The notes beneath the pieces were generated by a model. It worked only from the letters and a program-made list of their open reading frames with translations. It searched no databases and was not told where the DNA came from. The translations under genes and the position numbers were made by a program. From JAFASC01 sp034669505 (GTDB taxonomy: Bacteria > Pseudomonadota > Alphaproteobacteria > Rhizobiales > Beijerinckiaceae), in assembly GCA_034669505.1 (NCBI GenBank), contig JAXDNJ010000088.1:1-33299 (forward strand): a stretch of DNA of 33,299 nucleotides, in the 5' to 3' direction. This document shows, piece by piece, positions 8,243 to 15,106 of this stretch. Numbering within the stretch: position 1 is the stretch's first letter; each line of letters starts with the position of its first letter.

Positions 8243-8427
8243 CCGCATTGGCAGCTCTACAACGTGAGCGTCAGGCTCCGGCCTGACTCTGCGTTTTTCG
8301 TGATCGCCCGGTCGTCGGGACCAAACGCCGGCGGTGGAGCGGCTTTCGACTAAAGGACGAGAGCGCGCAGCCTTCGCGTCCGGCCTGACGTGGTTTAGCG
8401 ACCAGGAAACACTCGTGGGAGGAAACC

Positions 8428-9246
8428 ATGACGACCCGAATCGATCGCCGTACTGCGCTCGCCGGTGCTGCCGCCGGCGCCGCTGCCGGGTTTGCGCTCG
8501 CCGGAACGCAAGCGCAGGCGCAGAGCGCCGCCAAACCGATCGCACCGCTTTTCCCGCTGCCCCAAATGATGATTCCTGTCGTCGGCGAGGAGCGTGGTTT
8601 TCCGGTGCGCCGCATCTATTGCATCGGCCGCAATTATGAAGCGCATGCCCGTGAGATGGGCTCGGATCCGACGCGCGAGCCGCCGTTCTTCTTCCAGAAA
8701 CCGGCAGACGCGATCCAGTTCGTCGCGATCGGCAGCGTCGGCGATCATCCTTATCCCTCGCTGACGAAAAATTATCACCACGAGGTCGAACTCGTCGCCG
8801 CGCTGAAATCAGGCGGGCGCAACATCCCCGTCGATCAGGCGCTCGATCATGTCTATGGCTATGCGGTCGGGCTGGACATGACGCGGCGCGATCTGCAGCG
8901 TGGAATGGGCGACCAGAAGAAGCCGTGGGAGATCGGCAAGAGTTTCGATCATTCCGCACCGATCGGACCGATTCATCCGGTCGCCACGGTCGGACATTTG
9001 CAAAAAGGCGCGATCTCGCTCGCGGTGAACGGCAAGGTTCGCCAGAACGCCGATCTAAGCCAGATGATCTGGAGCGTCGCCGAGCAGATCGCGCAGCTCT
9101 CGACCGCTTTCGAGCTGGCGGCGGGCGACATCATCTATTCCGGCACGCCCGAAAATGTCGGACCGGTGGTCAAGGACGACGTGCTGCTCTGCAAGATCGA
9201 CGGCCTGCCCGATATGTCGATCCGCGTCGTCGCCGCGCAGGCTTGA
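8428..9246 (+). CDS. Fumarylacetoacetate hydrolase family protein with a Tat-type signal
   Basis: A 272-residue FAH-superfamily enzyme. Members hydrolyse or decarboxylate acylpyruvate-like compounds in aromatic catabolism using a divalent metal. Family marks are IYCIGRNYEAHAREMG, PPFFFQKPADAIQF, the metal ligands in NYHHEVELVAAL and in GLDMTRRDLQ, KSFDHSAPIGP, and IIYSGTPENVGPV near the end. The N terminus is unusual for this normally cytosolic family: an RRTALAG twin-arginine motif followed by an Ala/Gly-rich hydrophobic stretch to TQAQAQ, which reads as a Tat signal peptide. If real, the folded metalloenzyme would be exported to the periplasm. Start is the ATG after GGGAGGAAACC. Confidence 0.88.
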   Translation: MTTRIDRRTALAGAAAGAAAGFALAGTQAQAQSAAKPIAPLFPLPQMMIPVVGEERGFPVRRIYCIGRNYEAHAREMGSDPTREPPFFFQKPADAIQFVAIGSVGDHPYPSLTKNYHHEVELVAALKSGGRNIPVDQALDHVYGYAVGLDMTRRDLQRGMGDQKKPWEIGKSFDHSAPIGPIHPVATVGHLQKGAISLAVNGKVRQNADLSQMIWSVAEQIAQLSTAFELAAGDIIYSGTPENVGPVVKDDVLLCKIDGLPDMSIRVVAAQA

Positions 9247-9302
9247 TGCGGTGTTTTGAGCCACTTGCCTAATCGGCGCGCGCCGCGTTTCTTGCCGCGC
9301 GC

Positions 9303-10307
9303 ATGAGCGATACCTCCCTTAGCGAATCCATCACCGCCATCAATGCCCGCGCGGAAGCCGTCGCGGCGGCGTTTCTCGGCCGCACGCCGGCCCTGGCGCT
9401 AGCGGACGGCAACGTGCTCTTTGCCGATATCGGCGAGGAGCAGCGCATCGCAGCCCATCCCGACGGCGCGATCCTGGTCGCGGCGAGCGACGGCAAGCGC
9501 CTCGTCACCGGCGGCGATGACGGCCGCGTGGTTGCGACCGACATCGAAGGCCGCGCGCAGGACATCGCCAACGAGCAGGGCAAATGGATCGACGCGCTGG
9601 CGCTCGCGCGCGACGGTGCGATCGCCTGGTCGGCGGGCCGCAGGGTTCGCGCCCGCGACAGCAAGGGCAACGTAAAAACCTTTGAGGCGCCCTCGACCGT
9701 CCGCGGCCTCGCATTTTTGCCGAAGGGATACCGGGTTGCGGTGGCGCATTATAACGGCGTGTCGCTGTGGTTCCCGAACGCCTCGGCGGCGCCGGACGTG
9801 CTCGAATGGAAGGGCTCGCATATCGATGTGACGACCTCGCCCGACGGGCGCTTCGTGCTGACCACCATGCAGGAGAACACGATGCATGGCTGGCGTCTCG
9901 CCGACGGCAAGCACATGCGCATGTCCGGCTATCCCGGCAAGACGCGCTCGCTCTCCTGGTCGAGCGACGGCCATTGGCTCGCGACGTCGGGCGCGCAGGC
10001 CTGCATCGTCTGGCCGTTCGGGACCCGCGACGGGCCGATGGGCCGCTCGCCGCGCGAATGCGGCGTGCGCAACGCCAAAGTTACGCGCGTCGCCTTGCAT
10101 CCGAAGGTCGGCATCGTCGCGATCGGCTACGAGGACGGCTGGATCATGCTCGCGCGGCTGCAGGACAATGTCGAAGTGCTGGTGCGCGGTCCCCGCGAAG
10201 GCGAGGATACGTCCGCGATCACGGCGCTGGCGTGGGATGCCAAGGGGAAGCGGCTGTTGTTCGGGGCCGCGTCAGGCGCGGCGGGGCTGGTGGAGCTGCC
10301 GGAGTAG
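9303..10307 (+). CDS. WD40-repeat beta-propeller protein
   Basis: A 334-residue cytoplasmic protein made of WD40-like blades. Repeats with the S/H-P-D/K-G and hydrophobic-x-W/L pattern include AAHPDGAILVAASDGKRLVT, WIDALALARDGAIAWSAG, GLAFLPKGYRVAVAHYNGVS, TTSPDGRFVLTTMQENTMHG, SLSWSSDGHWLATSG, VALHPKVGIVAIGYEDGWIM and ALAWDAKGKRLLFGAASG, about seven in all. That would close one propeller. No enzymatic domain is attached, so it is probably a protein-interaction scaffold. Similar stand-alone WD40 proteins are widespread in Hyphomicrobiales. The start at 9303 lies 56 bases after the FAH stop and has no clear ribosome site. Transcription with the FAH gene is possible. Confidence 0.85.
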   Translation: MSDTSLSESITAINARAEAVAAAFLGRTPALALADGNVLFADIGEEQRIAAHPDGAILVAASDGKRLVTGGDDGRVVATDIEGRAQDIANEQGKWIDALALARDGAIAWSAGRRVRARDSKGNVKTFEAPSTVRGLAFLPKGYRVAVAHYNGVSLWFPNASAAPDVLEWKGSHIDVTTSPDGRFVLTTMQENTMHGWRLADGKHMRMSGYPGKTRSLSWSSDGHWLATSGAQACIVWPFGTRDGPMGRSPRECGVRNAKVTRVALHPKVGIVAIGYEDGWIMLARLQDNVEVLVRGPREGEDTSAITALAWDAKGKRLLFGAASGAAGLVELPE

Positions 10308-10346
10308 CTAATGGCGCGTGGGTCAGTCTTCGAATCCCCAGAGCTA

Positions 10347-10641
10347 CTTCGGGATGTTGTTTCCGAGAAGGTGAGCTTGCTCGCGATCAACCAAAGCGGG
10401 GCCTATAGCGACTTGTTCGAATACGCTCACAGGACCGTCAATCACTCGGGGCGGCAGTATGTTATCGGCGCGGTCCACACGAACACTATTGAGGCTTTTG
10501 GAGCATCTTCAAGCGCGGGATCGTCGGCTCGTTCCACAAGGTCAGCCGCAAATACATGACCCTCATGTTGCCGAGTTCCCATTTCGGTATAATAACCGGC
10601 AGAACGCGGACATTTTCAAGACGGCGATTGAGGGATGCTAG
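10347..10641 (+). pseudogene. Remnant of an IS1595-family transposase (3' end, two frameshifts)
   Basis: Conceptual translation gives the C-terminal part of an IS1595/ISXO2-type DDE transposase in three pieces. The first is SEKVSLLAI through GRQYVIGAVHTNTIE. After a one-base deletion near 10493 comes GFWSIFKRGIVGSFHKVSRK. After a second one-base deletion near 10564 comes EFPFRYNNRQNADIFKTAIE, then GC and the stop at 10641. HTNTIE-GFWS-FKRG and RYNNR-NADIF are hallmarks of this family. The 5' two thirds, including the zinc ribbon and first catalytic Asp, are missing, and I could not find terminal inverted repeats. The element is dead. It marks an insertion/deletion point between the WD40 gene and an AT-richer orphan gene. 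Confidence 0.88.
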
Positions 10642-10800
10642 GGCCTTATCGAACGTTAAAAATTGCAGAGCGAAGCCAAGAGCGCAGGCCAAGGCCAACG
10701 CTTACCACAAGGGGGATTCTTGGCTGACGGCGGCGAGACAGAGCAACGCGCCAATGAAGATGAGCGCTGCCCCAAACCAGAAAATCGCTTTCTCGCGGTG

Positions 10801-11394
10801 ATGGCGAAAATCATAGCTATCGTCAAATCTCATCGAGACGATATTCTTGCCATCTCTACGGCCCTCACTGTAGTTGTTCTCGGGTTGCAGTTCTGGATGC
10901 TTTATAAGACTGACCAGACTGCCCGCGCCGGGCAGCGTGCGTATGTAAGCGTAAGTGAGCCAGCCCTGAGCGCGGCTTATAGTCCGTTCGGCGAGCCTTA
11001 TGCCTTTATAATCCCGATGAAGTGGGTGAATGGTGGGAACAGCGAGGCTCGTAACCTGACTATATCCTCCGGATGCTCCGATGTGGAGCCGAATTTGCTC
11101 TGGGTCTCCGACCAGGAACCTTATAAGTGGCCCTTGCTGCCGAAAGGTGAAGCCCTCATTCCCGCTTGTCGAATTAGTCCGCCAAATATCCGCACCTATA
11201 GAGATATGAAGAAACCCTTCTATATCTTTGGCCAAGCTACCTATCGTGATGTATTTGAGGAGTTCCATCTCGTACGATTTTGCGTCGCTATTACTAGTAT
11301 TAGTGGCGATCCCGCCTTTTATGACATGAAAGGCAGCTTCATTCCCTGCCGCACAAACAACTGTTCCGACGAAAGCTGTCAGACAAATCAATAG
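10801..11394 (+). CDS. Orphan single-span membrane protein with exported domain
   Basis: A 197-residue protein of unknown function. The N terminus is short and cytoplasmic (MAKIIAIVKSHRDD), followed by one membrane helix (ILAISTALTVVVLGLQFWML) and TDQTARAGQRAYVSVSEP. The rest is an outside domain rich in beta strands with six cysteines, three of them in the tail IPCRTNNCSDESC. Similar 'TARAGQRAY' single-span proteins occur as scattered hypotheticals in Hyphomicrobiales genomes. No ribosome site is obvious; GTG at 10798 is an alternative start. Codons ending in A or T are clearly more frequent than in the neighbours. With the adjacent transposase remnant, this suggests acquisition by transfer. 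A long minus-strand frame over the same bases was considered and judged a shadow. Confidence 0.65.
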   Translation: MAKIIAIVKSHRDDILAISTALTVVVLGLQFWMLYKTDQTARAGQRAYVSVSEPALSAAYSPFGEPYAFIIPMKWVNGGNSEARNLTISSGCSDVEPNLLWVSDQEPYKWPLLPKGEALIPACRISPPNIRTYRDMKKPFYIFGQATYRDVFEEFHLVRFCVAITSISGDPAFYDMKGSFIPCRTNNCSDESCQTNQ

Positions 11395-11529
11395 TACCGC
11401 GCCGGACTGTCTCAGCCGCCGTAGTAAGTCCCGGATACTCGCCATGATAAGCCTAGAGTGTCAATCGTTCGAGGCTGAACCTTTCACTTGCGGCGCTACT
11501 TATCCCCTGGCCCTAGGACCCCCGCACCC

Positions 11530-12033
11530 ATGTTCGCCCGCCGCATCGCCTTGCTCATCGGCTTCGTTTTTGCCGTCGTCGCCTCGCAGCTGCCTGAATT
11601 CGCGCAGCAATACCGCCAGCGCCTCGGCGGCGCGCTGGATGAATTGAACGCGCAGGTCGCCGGTTATGATGCGAGTGCCTCGCATTCCGGCATCACGCGC
11701 GACGAGGGCGTCTCGCGGCTGCAAAAAGCCGATGACCGCTTTGTTCAACAGCAGGGCGGCCAGATGCGCGACACGATCGCCCGCCGTGACCGGTTGCAGC
11801 GCCAGAGCGAAGGCTTTGCCAATGCCGGCCCGGTTACGCGCCTGATTATCTTGGCCGGCGATTTCGACCCGACCGTCGCGCGCGGCGCCTATCAAACCTT
11901 CGAGCCCGGCATTCCGGTGACCGGCGAAGGCATCATCGCGGGGCTCGTCGGCTTCCTCCTTGGCGGCGGGCTGACCCATCTCGCCGCAAGGCCGCTGCGC
12001 CGGCGCAAACAAGCCGCGCCGATCCGCGCCTGA
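11530..12033 (+). CDS. DUF2937 family membrane protein
   Basis: A 167-residue protein with an N-terminal hydrophobic helix (IALLIGFVFAVVASQLPEFA) and a second near the C terminus (GIIAGLVGFLLGGGLTHLAA). Between them is a long amphipathic, probably coiled-coil segment (QQYRQRLGGALDELNAQVAG and onward) and the family motif ARGAYQTFEPGIPVTGEGII. Both termini are predicted in the cytoplasm, with the coil in the periplasm. DUF2937 proteins are conserved in alphaproteobacteria without known function. The ATG at 11530 is chosen because it begins the signal-anchor; the upstream frame adds only an unconserved Pro-rich stretch. The 135 bases before it and 107 after it hold no recognised element. Confidence 0.82.
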   Translation: MFARRIALLIGFVFAVVASQLPEFAQQYRQRLGGALDELNAQVAGYDASASHSGITRDEGVSRLQKADDRFVQQQGGQMRDTIARRDRLQRQSEGFANAGPVTRLIILAGDFDPTVARGAYQTFEPGIPVTGEGIIAGLVGFLLGGGLTHLAARPLRRRKQAAPIRA

Positions 12034-12140
12034 AGCCGCGAGGGAAACGGCAACCAACCCGTGCTGCCGCTCGTTGAAGTCTTGGTTAGGGCCGCGCCGG
12101 CATTCCCGGCGCAAAGAGCCGAGCCTCAGGGAGACGCGCC

Positions 12141-13475
12141 ATGACGATGGCTGCAGATGCGGGCGCCGACAGCGCGCTCGGCCGGCGCACGATCAACACG
12201 ATCACCTGGCGGCTGATGCCGCTGCTCATGCTGCTCTACCTCGTCGCCTATATCGACCGGCAGAACGTCTCCTACGCCAAGCTGCAAATGGTCGGCGATC
12301 TGGGCTTGAGCGAGACTGCCTACGGGCTCGGCGCGTCGCTGTTCTTCATCGGCTATTTCCTCTTCGAAGTGCCCTCGAACGTGATTTTGGAGCGGGTCGG
12401 CGCGCGCGTCTGGTTCGCGCGCATCATGCTGACCTGGGGCATCGTCACGCTGCTCCTGGCTTTCACCAAGAACGCGACGATGTTTTATATGCTGCGCTTC
12501 GCGCTCGGCGCGGCGGAGGCGGGCTTCTTTCCCGGCGTCCTCTTCGCCCTGACGCTGTGGTTCCCGCAGGAGCATCGCGGCCGCATGATCGGCTGGTTCA
12601 TGATCGCCAGCGCGATTGCGAACGCCGTCGGCGCGGCGATCGGCGGCATGCTGCTCGATCTCGACGGCACGCTCGGCTTCAAGGGCTGGCAATGGGTGTT
12701 CCTGGCGACGGGCGGCCCTGCCGTGCTGCTCGCCGGCGTCGTGTTTATGATTCTGCCCGAGGGGCCGCATAGAGCGGCGTGGCTCGATAAAAGCGGCCGC
12801 GATTGGCTGACCGATACGCTGACGCGCGAGCGCGAAGGCACCGTGCATACGGAGCACGCCAATCCGTTCCGCGCGCTGCTCGACAAGCGCGTCATCCTGC
12901 TCGCATTGCTTTATGTCGGCTTCCCGCTTGCGGCCTATGGCTTGAGTTATTGGCTACCGACGGTCGTCAAAGGCTTCGGCGTGTCGAACACGACGAACGG
13001 GTTGTTGAACATCATCCCGTGGATCGTCGTCGCGCTGGCGCTGTGGTGGGTGCCGCGGCACGCGGCGCAGAAGCGCGAGACGACATGGCACATCGTCATT
13101 CCCGCACTGATCGGCGCGGCCTGCCTGATCCTCAGCGTGATCATTCCGGGCAACGCGATCAAATTCGCGCTGCTTTGCGTCGCTGCCGCGGGCATTTTCG
13201 CCGGCCAGCCGGTGTTCTGGAGCCTGCCCCCGACGTTTTTGAAGGGCGCGACTGCCGCGGCGGGCATCGCGGCGATCAATTCGGTCGGCAATCTCGGCGG
13301 CTTCGTCGCGCAGAACGTCGTGCCGATGATCAAGGATTGGAGCGGCAGCGATCTTGAGCCGATGCTGTTCTTGGCGGTCTGCCTGACGCTCGCCGCGCTG
13401 ATGGTGTTCGTCGTGCAGCGGCTCTTGGCGCGGAGCCGCGCGGCGCCGATCTCGACGCGCGTGCCGGCGGAGTAG
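12141..13475 (+). CDS. MFS transporter, anion:cation symporter (ACS) family
   Basis: A 444-residue, twelve-helix transporter. It shows AYIDRQNVSYAKL after helix 1, FFIGYFLFEVPSNVILERVG around helix 2, RFALGAAEAGFFPGVLFALT in helix 4, and a cytoplasmic loop in the middle (LPEGPHRAAWLDKSGRDWL). These are ACS-family marks; members take up organic acid anions with protons. The C-terminal half has AAINSVGNLGGFVAQNVVPM, typical of the group. Start is the ATG after AGGGAGACGCGCC. No catabolic gene lies directly beside it on the same strand, so the substrate is open. It is convergent with the PAAR-like gene, with 47 bases between stops. Confidence 0.9.
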   Translation: MTMAADAGADSALGRRTINTITWRLMPLLMLLYLVAYIDRQNVSYAKLQMVGDLGLSETAYGLGASLFFIGYFLFEVPSNVILERVGARVWFARIMLTWGIVTLLLAFTKNATMFYMLRFALGAAEAGFFPGVLFALTLWFPQEHRGRMIGWFMIASAIANAVGAAIGGMLLDLDGTLGFKGWQWVFLATGGPAVLLAGVVFMILPEGPHRAAWLDKSGRDWLTDTLTREREGTVHTEHANPFRALLDKRVILLALLYVGFPLAAYGLSYWLPTVVKGFGVSNTTNGLLNIIPWIVVALALWWVPRHAAQKRETTWHIVIPALIGAACLILSVIIPGNAIKFALLCVAAAGIFAGQPVFWSLPPTFLKGATAAAGIAAINSVGNLGGFVAQNVVPMIKDWSGSDLEPMLFLAVCLTLAALMVFVVQRLLARSRAAPISTRVPAE

Positions 13476-13522
13476 CGGCGGAACCCGCGCACCTCCTGGT
13501 GCGTGGAAAACGCGTCGAACCG

Positions 13523-13840
13523 TCAGCCCGCCAGCACCCGCGTTTGGGTTCCGGCAGCCACCATCGGCGTGCCGGTGGGCATGCACACCGACGTCCCAGC
13601 GAGTATGGCGACCGGCGCGCCGCCGGCTATCACCCGCGTCGCGCCTGAAAGCCAGCGGCCTGCCGAACAGGGCGGGCTCGGCGTTCCGGCGAGCGCGCAA
13701 TTCGTGACAGCGTACGTGGTCGAGAGAGTCACGAGCGGCTGGCCTGAAACCAACACGCGCTGAAATGGCGCGATGGGCCTAGCGACGCCGCCGTGCAAGC
13801 AGCGAATATTGGCGTCGAGGTGCAGGACGGGAGACGCCAC
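13523..13840 (-). CDS. PAAR-like spike-tip protein
   Basis: A 105-residue protein resembling the PAAR-like tips encoded next to baseplate-spike genes in extracellular contractile injection systems (eCIS). It has an internal twofold repeat, RVLVSGQPLVTLS (28-40) and RVIAGGAPVAIL (69-80). Cys14/His16 (RCLHGG), Cys48, Cys58 and Cys86 (SVCMPTGTP) are candidate metal ligands, as in the zinc-capped PAAR cone. It would sit on the tip of a trimeric spike and pierce the target membrane. Translation begins at a GTG six bases after the spike stop, so the two are almost certainly co-translated. There is no signal peptide and no attached toxin domain. Length fits a minimal tip. Confidence 0.75.
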   Translation of the reverse strand: MASPVLHLDANIRCLHGGVARPIAPFQRVLVSGQPLVTLSTTYAVTNCALAGTPSPPCSAGRWLSGATRVIAGGAPVAILAGTSVCMPTGTPMVAAGTQTRVLAG

Positions 13841-13846
13841 GGCGTT

Positions 13847-14341
13847 CTATATCACCGTCAACGCGCCTGAATTCACGTCCACCGCAGGTCCGGTCATGCT
13901 GATGACGGCGCCCTTGCCGTTCGCGATGACGATTCCAGCATCGCTTATGGAGATCATCGCACCCGTTGCAGTTCGAATTCGGATGCCGCCATTCGGCCCG
14001 GGCTGATCACTAATCACGAGCCCGCTCTCCGCCGTCTGCAGCACAATGCTTGTGGCGCCTGAGTGCGCCGGTACATCTCCGGCACTTTTCCAAAAGCCCC
14101 CGACGCAAATCGGGCGGTTGCGGTCGCCCTGCTCGAACTCAAGCCATACGTCCGCGCCGATCGCGGGCACCACGTAGATGCCGCTATTGATGCCGGCGAC
14201 AGGTACGCAAGGCATGGCCCAGGCGCCCTGAGTAAGTTTCGGAATATCCGGCACACGGACCTGAACGCGCCCGATCTGCATCGGGTCGACGTTATTCAGA
14301 ACAATTCCGCGATATTTTCCGAATAGAGGTTTGTTAGTCAT
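13847..14341 (-). CDS. Baseplate spike protein, gpV/gp5-like (contractile injection system)
   Basis: A 164-residue spike subunit. Residues about 1-80 match the gp5/gpV/VgrG OB-fold: FGKYRGIVLNNVDPMQIGRV, QVRVPDI, WAMPCVPVAGINSGIYVVPA and GADVWLEFEQGDRNRPICVG. The last 60 residues are short beta repeats (GGIRIRTATGAMISISDAGI, VIANGKGAVISMTG) that in this family form a trimeric beta-helix needle. Such proteins close the tube of phage tails, type VI systems and extracellular contractile injection systems; the small size and PAAR-like partner fit an eCIS-type spike. ATG at 14341 is used; a GTG two codons earlier is possible. It begins 11 bases after the crotonase stop. No sheath, tube or other baseplate gene is in the window. 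Confidence 0.8.
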   Translation of the reverse strand: MTNKPLFGKYRGIVLNNVDPMQIGRVQVRVPDIPKLTQGAWAMPCVPVAGINSGIYVVPAIGADVWLEFEQGDRNRPICVGGFWKSAGDVPAHSGATSIVLQTAESGLVISDQPGPNGGIRIRTATGAMISISDAGIVIANGKGAVISMTGPAVDVNSGALTVI

Positions 14342-14352
14342 GCGCACCGCCG

Positions 14353-15102
14353 CTATGCCTTCGCTTTCGACAAGAAGGCGCTGAACGCCGCCTTAGCCTC
14401 AGGGGACTCGAGCGCGGCGGCGAATGCCTCGCTCTCTCTCGCCATCTGCGCGCGGATCGCCTGGCGATCGCCGCGCATGAGCCGGCGTGTGGCGGCGAGC
14501 GCTTGCGCGGGTTTTGCGGCGAGGCGTGCGGCGGCTTTGCGGGCTGTCTGGATGAGTTCGCCCGCTGGCACGACCTGATTGATCACACCGCAGCGATGCG
14601 CCTCATGTGCGTCGAAGGCGTCGCCCAGCAAGAGCCATTCCGAGGCTTTCGCCATGCCGACACTCAGCGGCACCATCATCGACGAGGCCGCCTCCGGCAC
14701 GAGGCCGAGATCGATGAATGGCATGCGGAATTTTGCCGAGGGCGCGGCATAGACGAGATCGCAATGAAACAGCATCGTCGTGCCGACGCCGACCGCATTG
14801 CCATCGACCGCGGCGACGATCGGCGTGTCGCAAAGCGCGATCGTCTGGATGAAGCGCAGCGCCGGCGAGCCGTTCTCGTCGCGCGTGCCGGTGAGGAAAT
14901 CGCCGATATCGTTGCCGGCGGTGAACACGCCATCCGTGCCGGTGAGGAGCACGGCGCGGATTTGCTCGTCGCGATCGGCCAATTCGAGCGCGTCTTGCAT
15001 GGCTTTATACATTGCGCCGGTCAGTGCGTTCTTCTTCGCCGGACGATTCATCGTGATGCGCAGGATGTTGTCTTCGCGCGCGACGATTACGTCGTTGGTC
15101 AC
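14353..15102 (-). CDS. Enoyl-CoA hydratase/isomerase family protein (isomerase-like active site)
   Basis: A 249-residue crotonase-fold enzyme acting on acyl-CoA thioesters. The oxyanion-hole segments are TAGNDIGDF (61-69) and DGNAVGVGTTM (100-110). At the two positions that hold catalytic Glu in true hydratases this protein has Thr109 and Phe129. Instead it has Glu137 in LGLVPEAASS, the position used by peroxisomal-type delta3,delta2-enoyl-CoA isomerases. I therefore favour a double-bond isomerase in the degradation of unsaturated acyl chains, though automatic annotation would say enoyl-CoA hydratase. It starts 4 bases after the acyl-CoA dehydrogenase stop, so the two form an operon. The baseplate spike gene follows 11 bases after its own stop. 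Confidence 0.88.
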   Translation of the reverse strand: MTNDVIVAREDNILRITMNRPAKKNALTGAMYKAMQDALELADRDEQIRAVLLTGTDGVFTAGNDIGDFLTGTRDENGSPALRFIQTIALCDTPIVAAVDGNAVGVGTTMLFHCDLVYAAPSAKFRMPFIDLGLVPEAASSMMVPLSVGMAKASEWLLLGDAFDAHEAHRCGVINQVVPAGELIQTARKAAARLAAKPAQALAATRRLMRGDRQAIRAQMARESEAFAAALESPEAKAAFSAFLSKAKA

Positions 15103-15106
15103 CGGT

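Noticed and set aside
10702..11445. Long minus-strand frame (247 codons) beginning with a signal-peptide-like segment, opposite the orphan membrane protein
   Set aside because: The plus-strand frame has a sensible membrane anchor, an exported domain and a familiar TARAGQRAY segment. The middle of the minus frame shows no consistent protein character. Only its last 43 codons are kept, as a weak finding.
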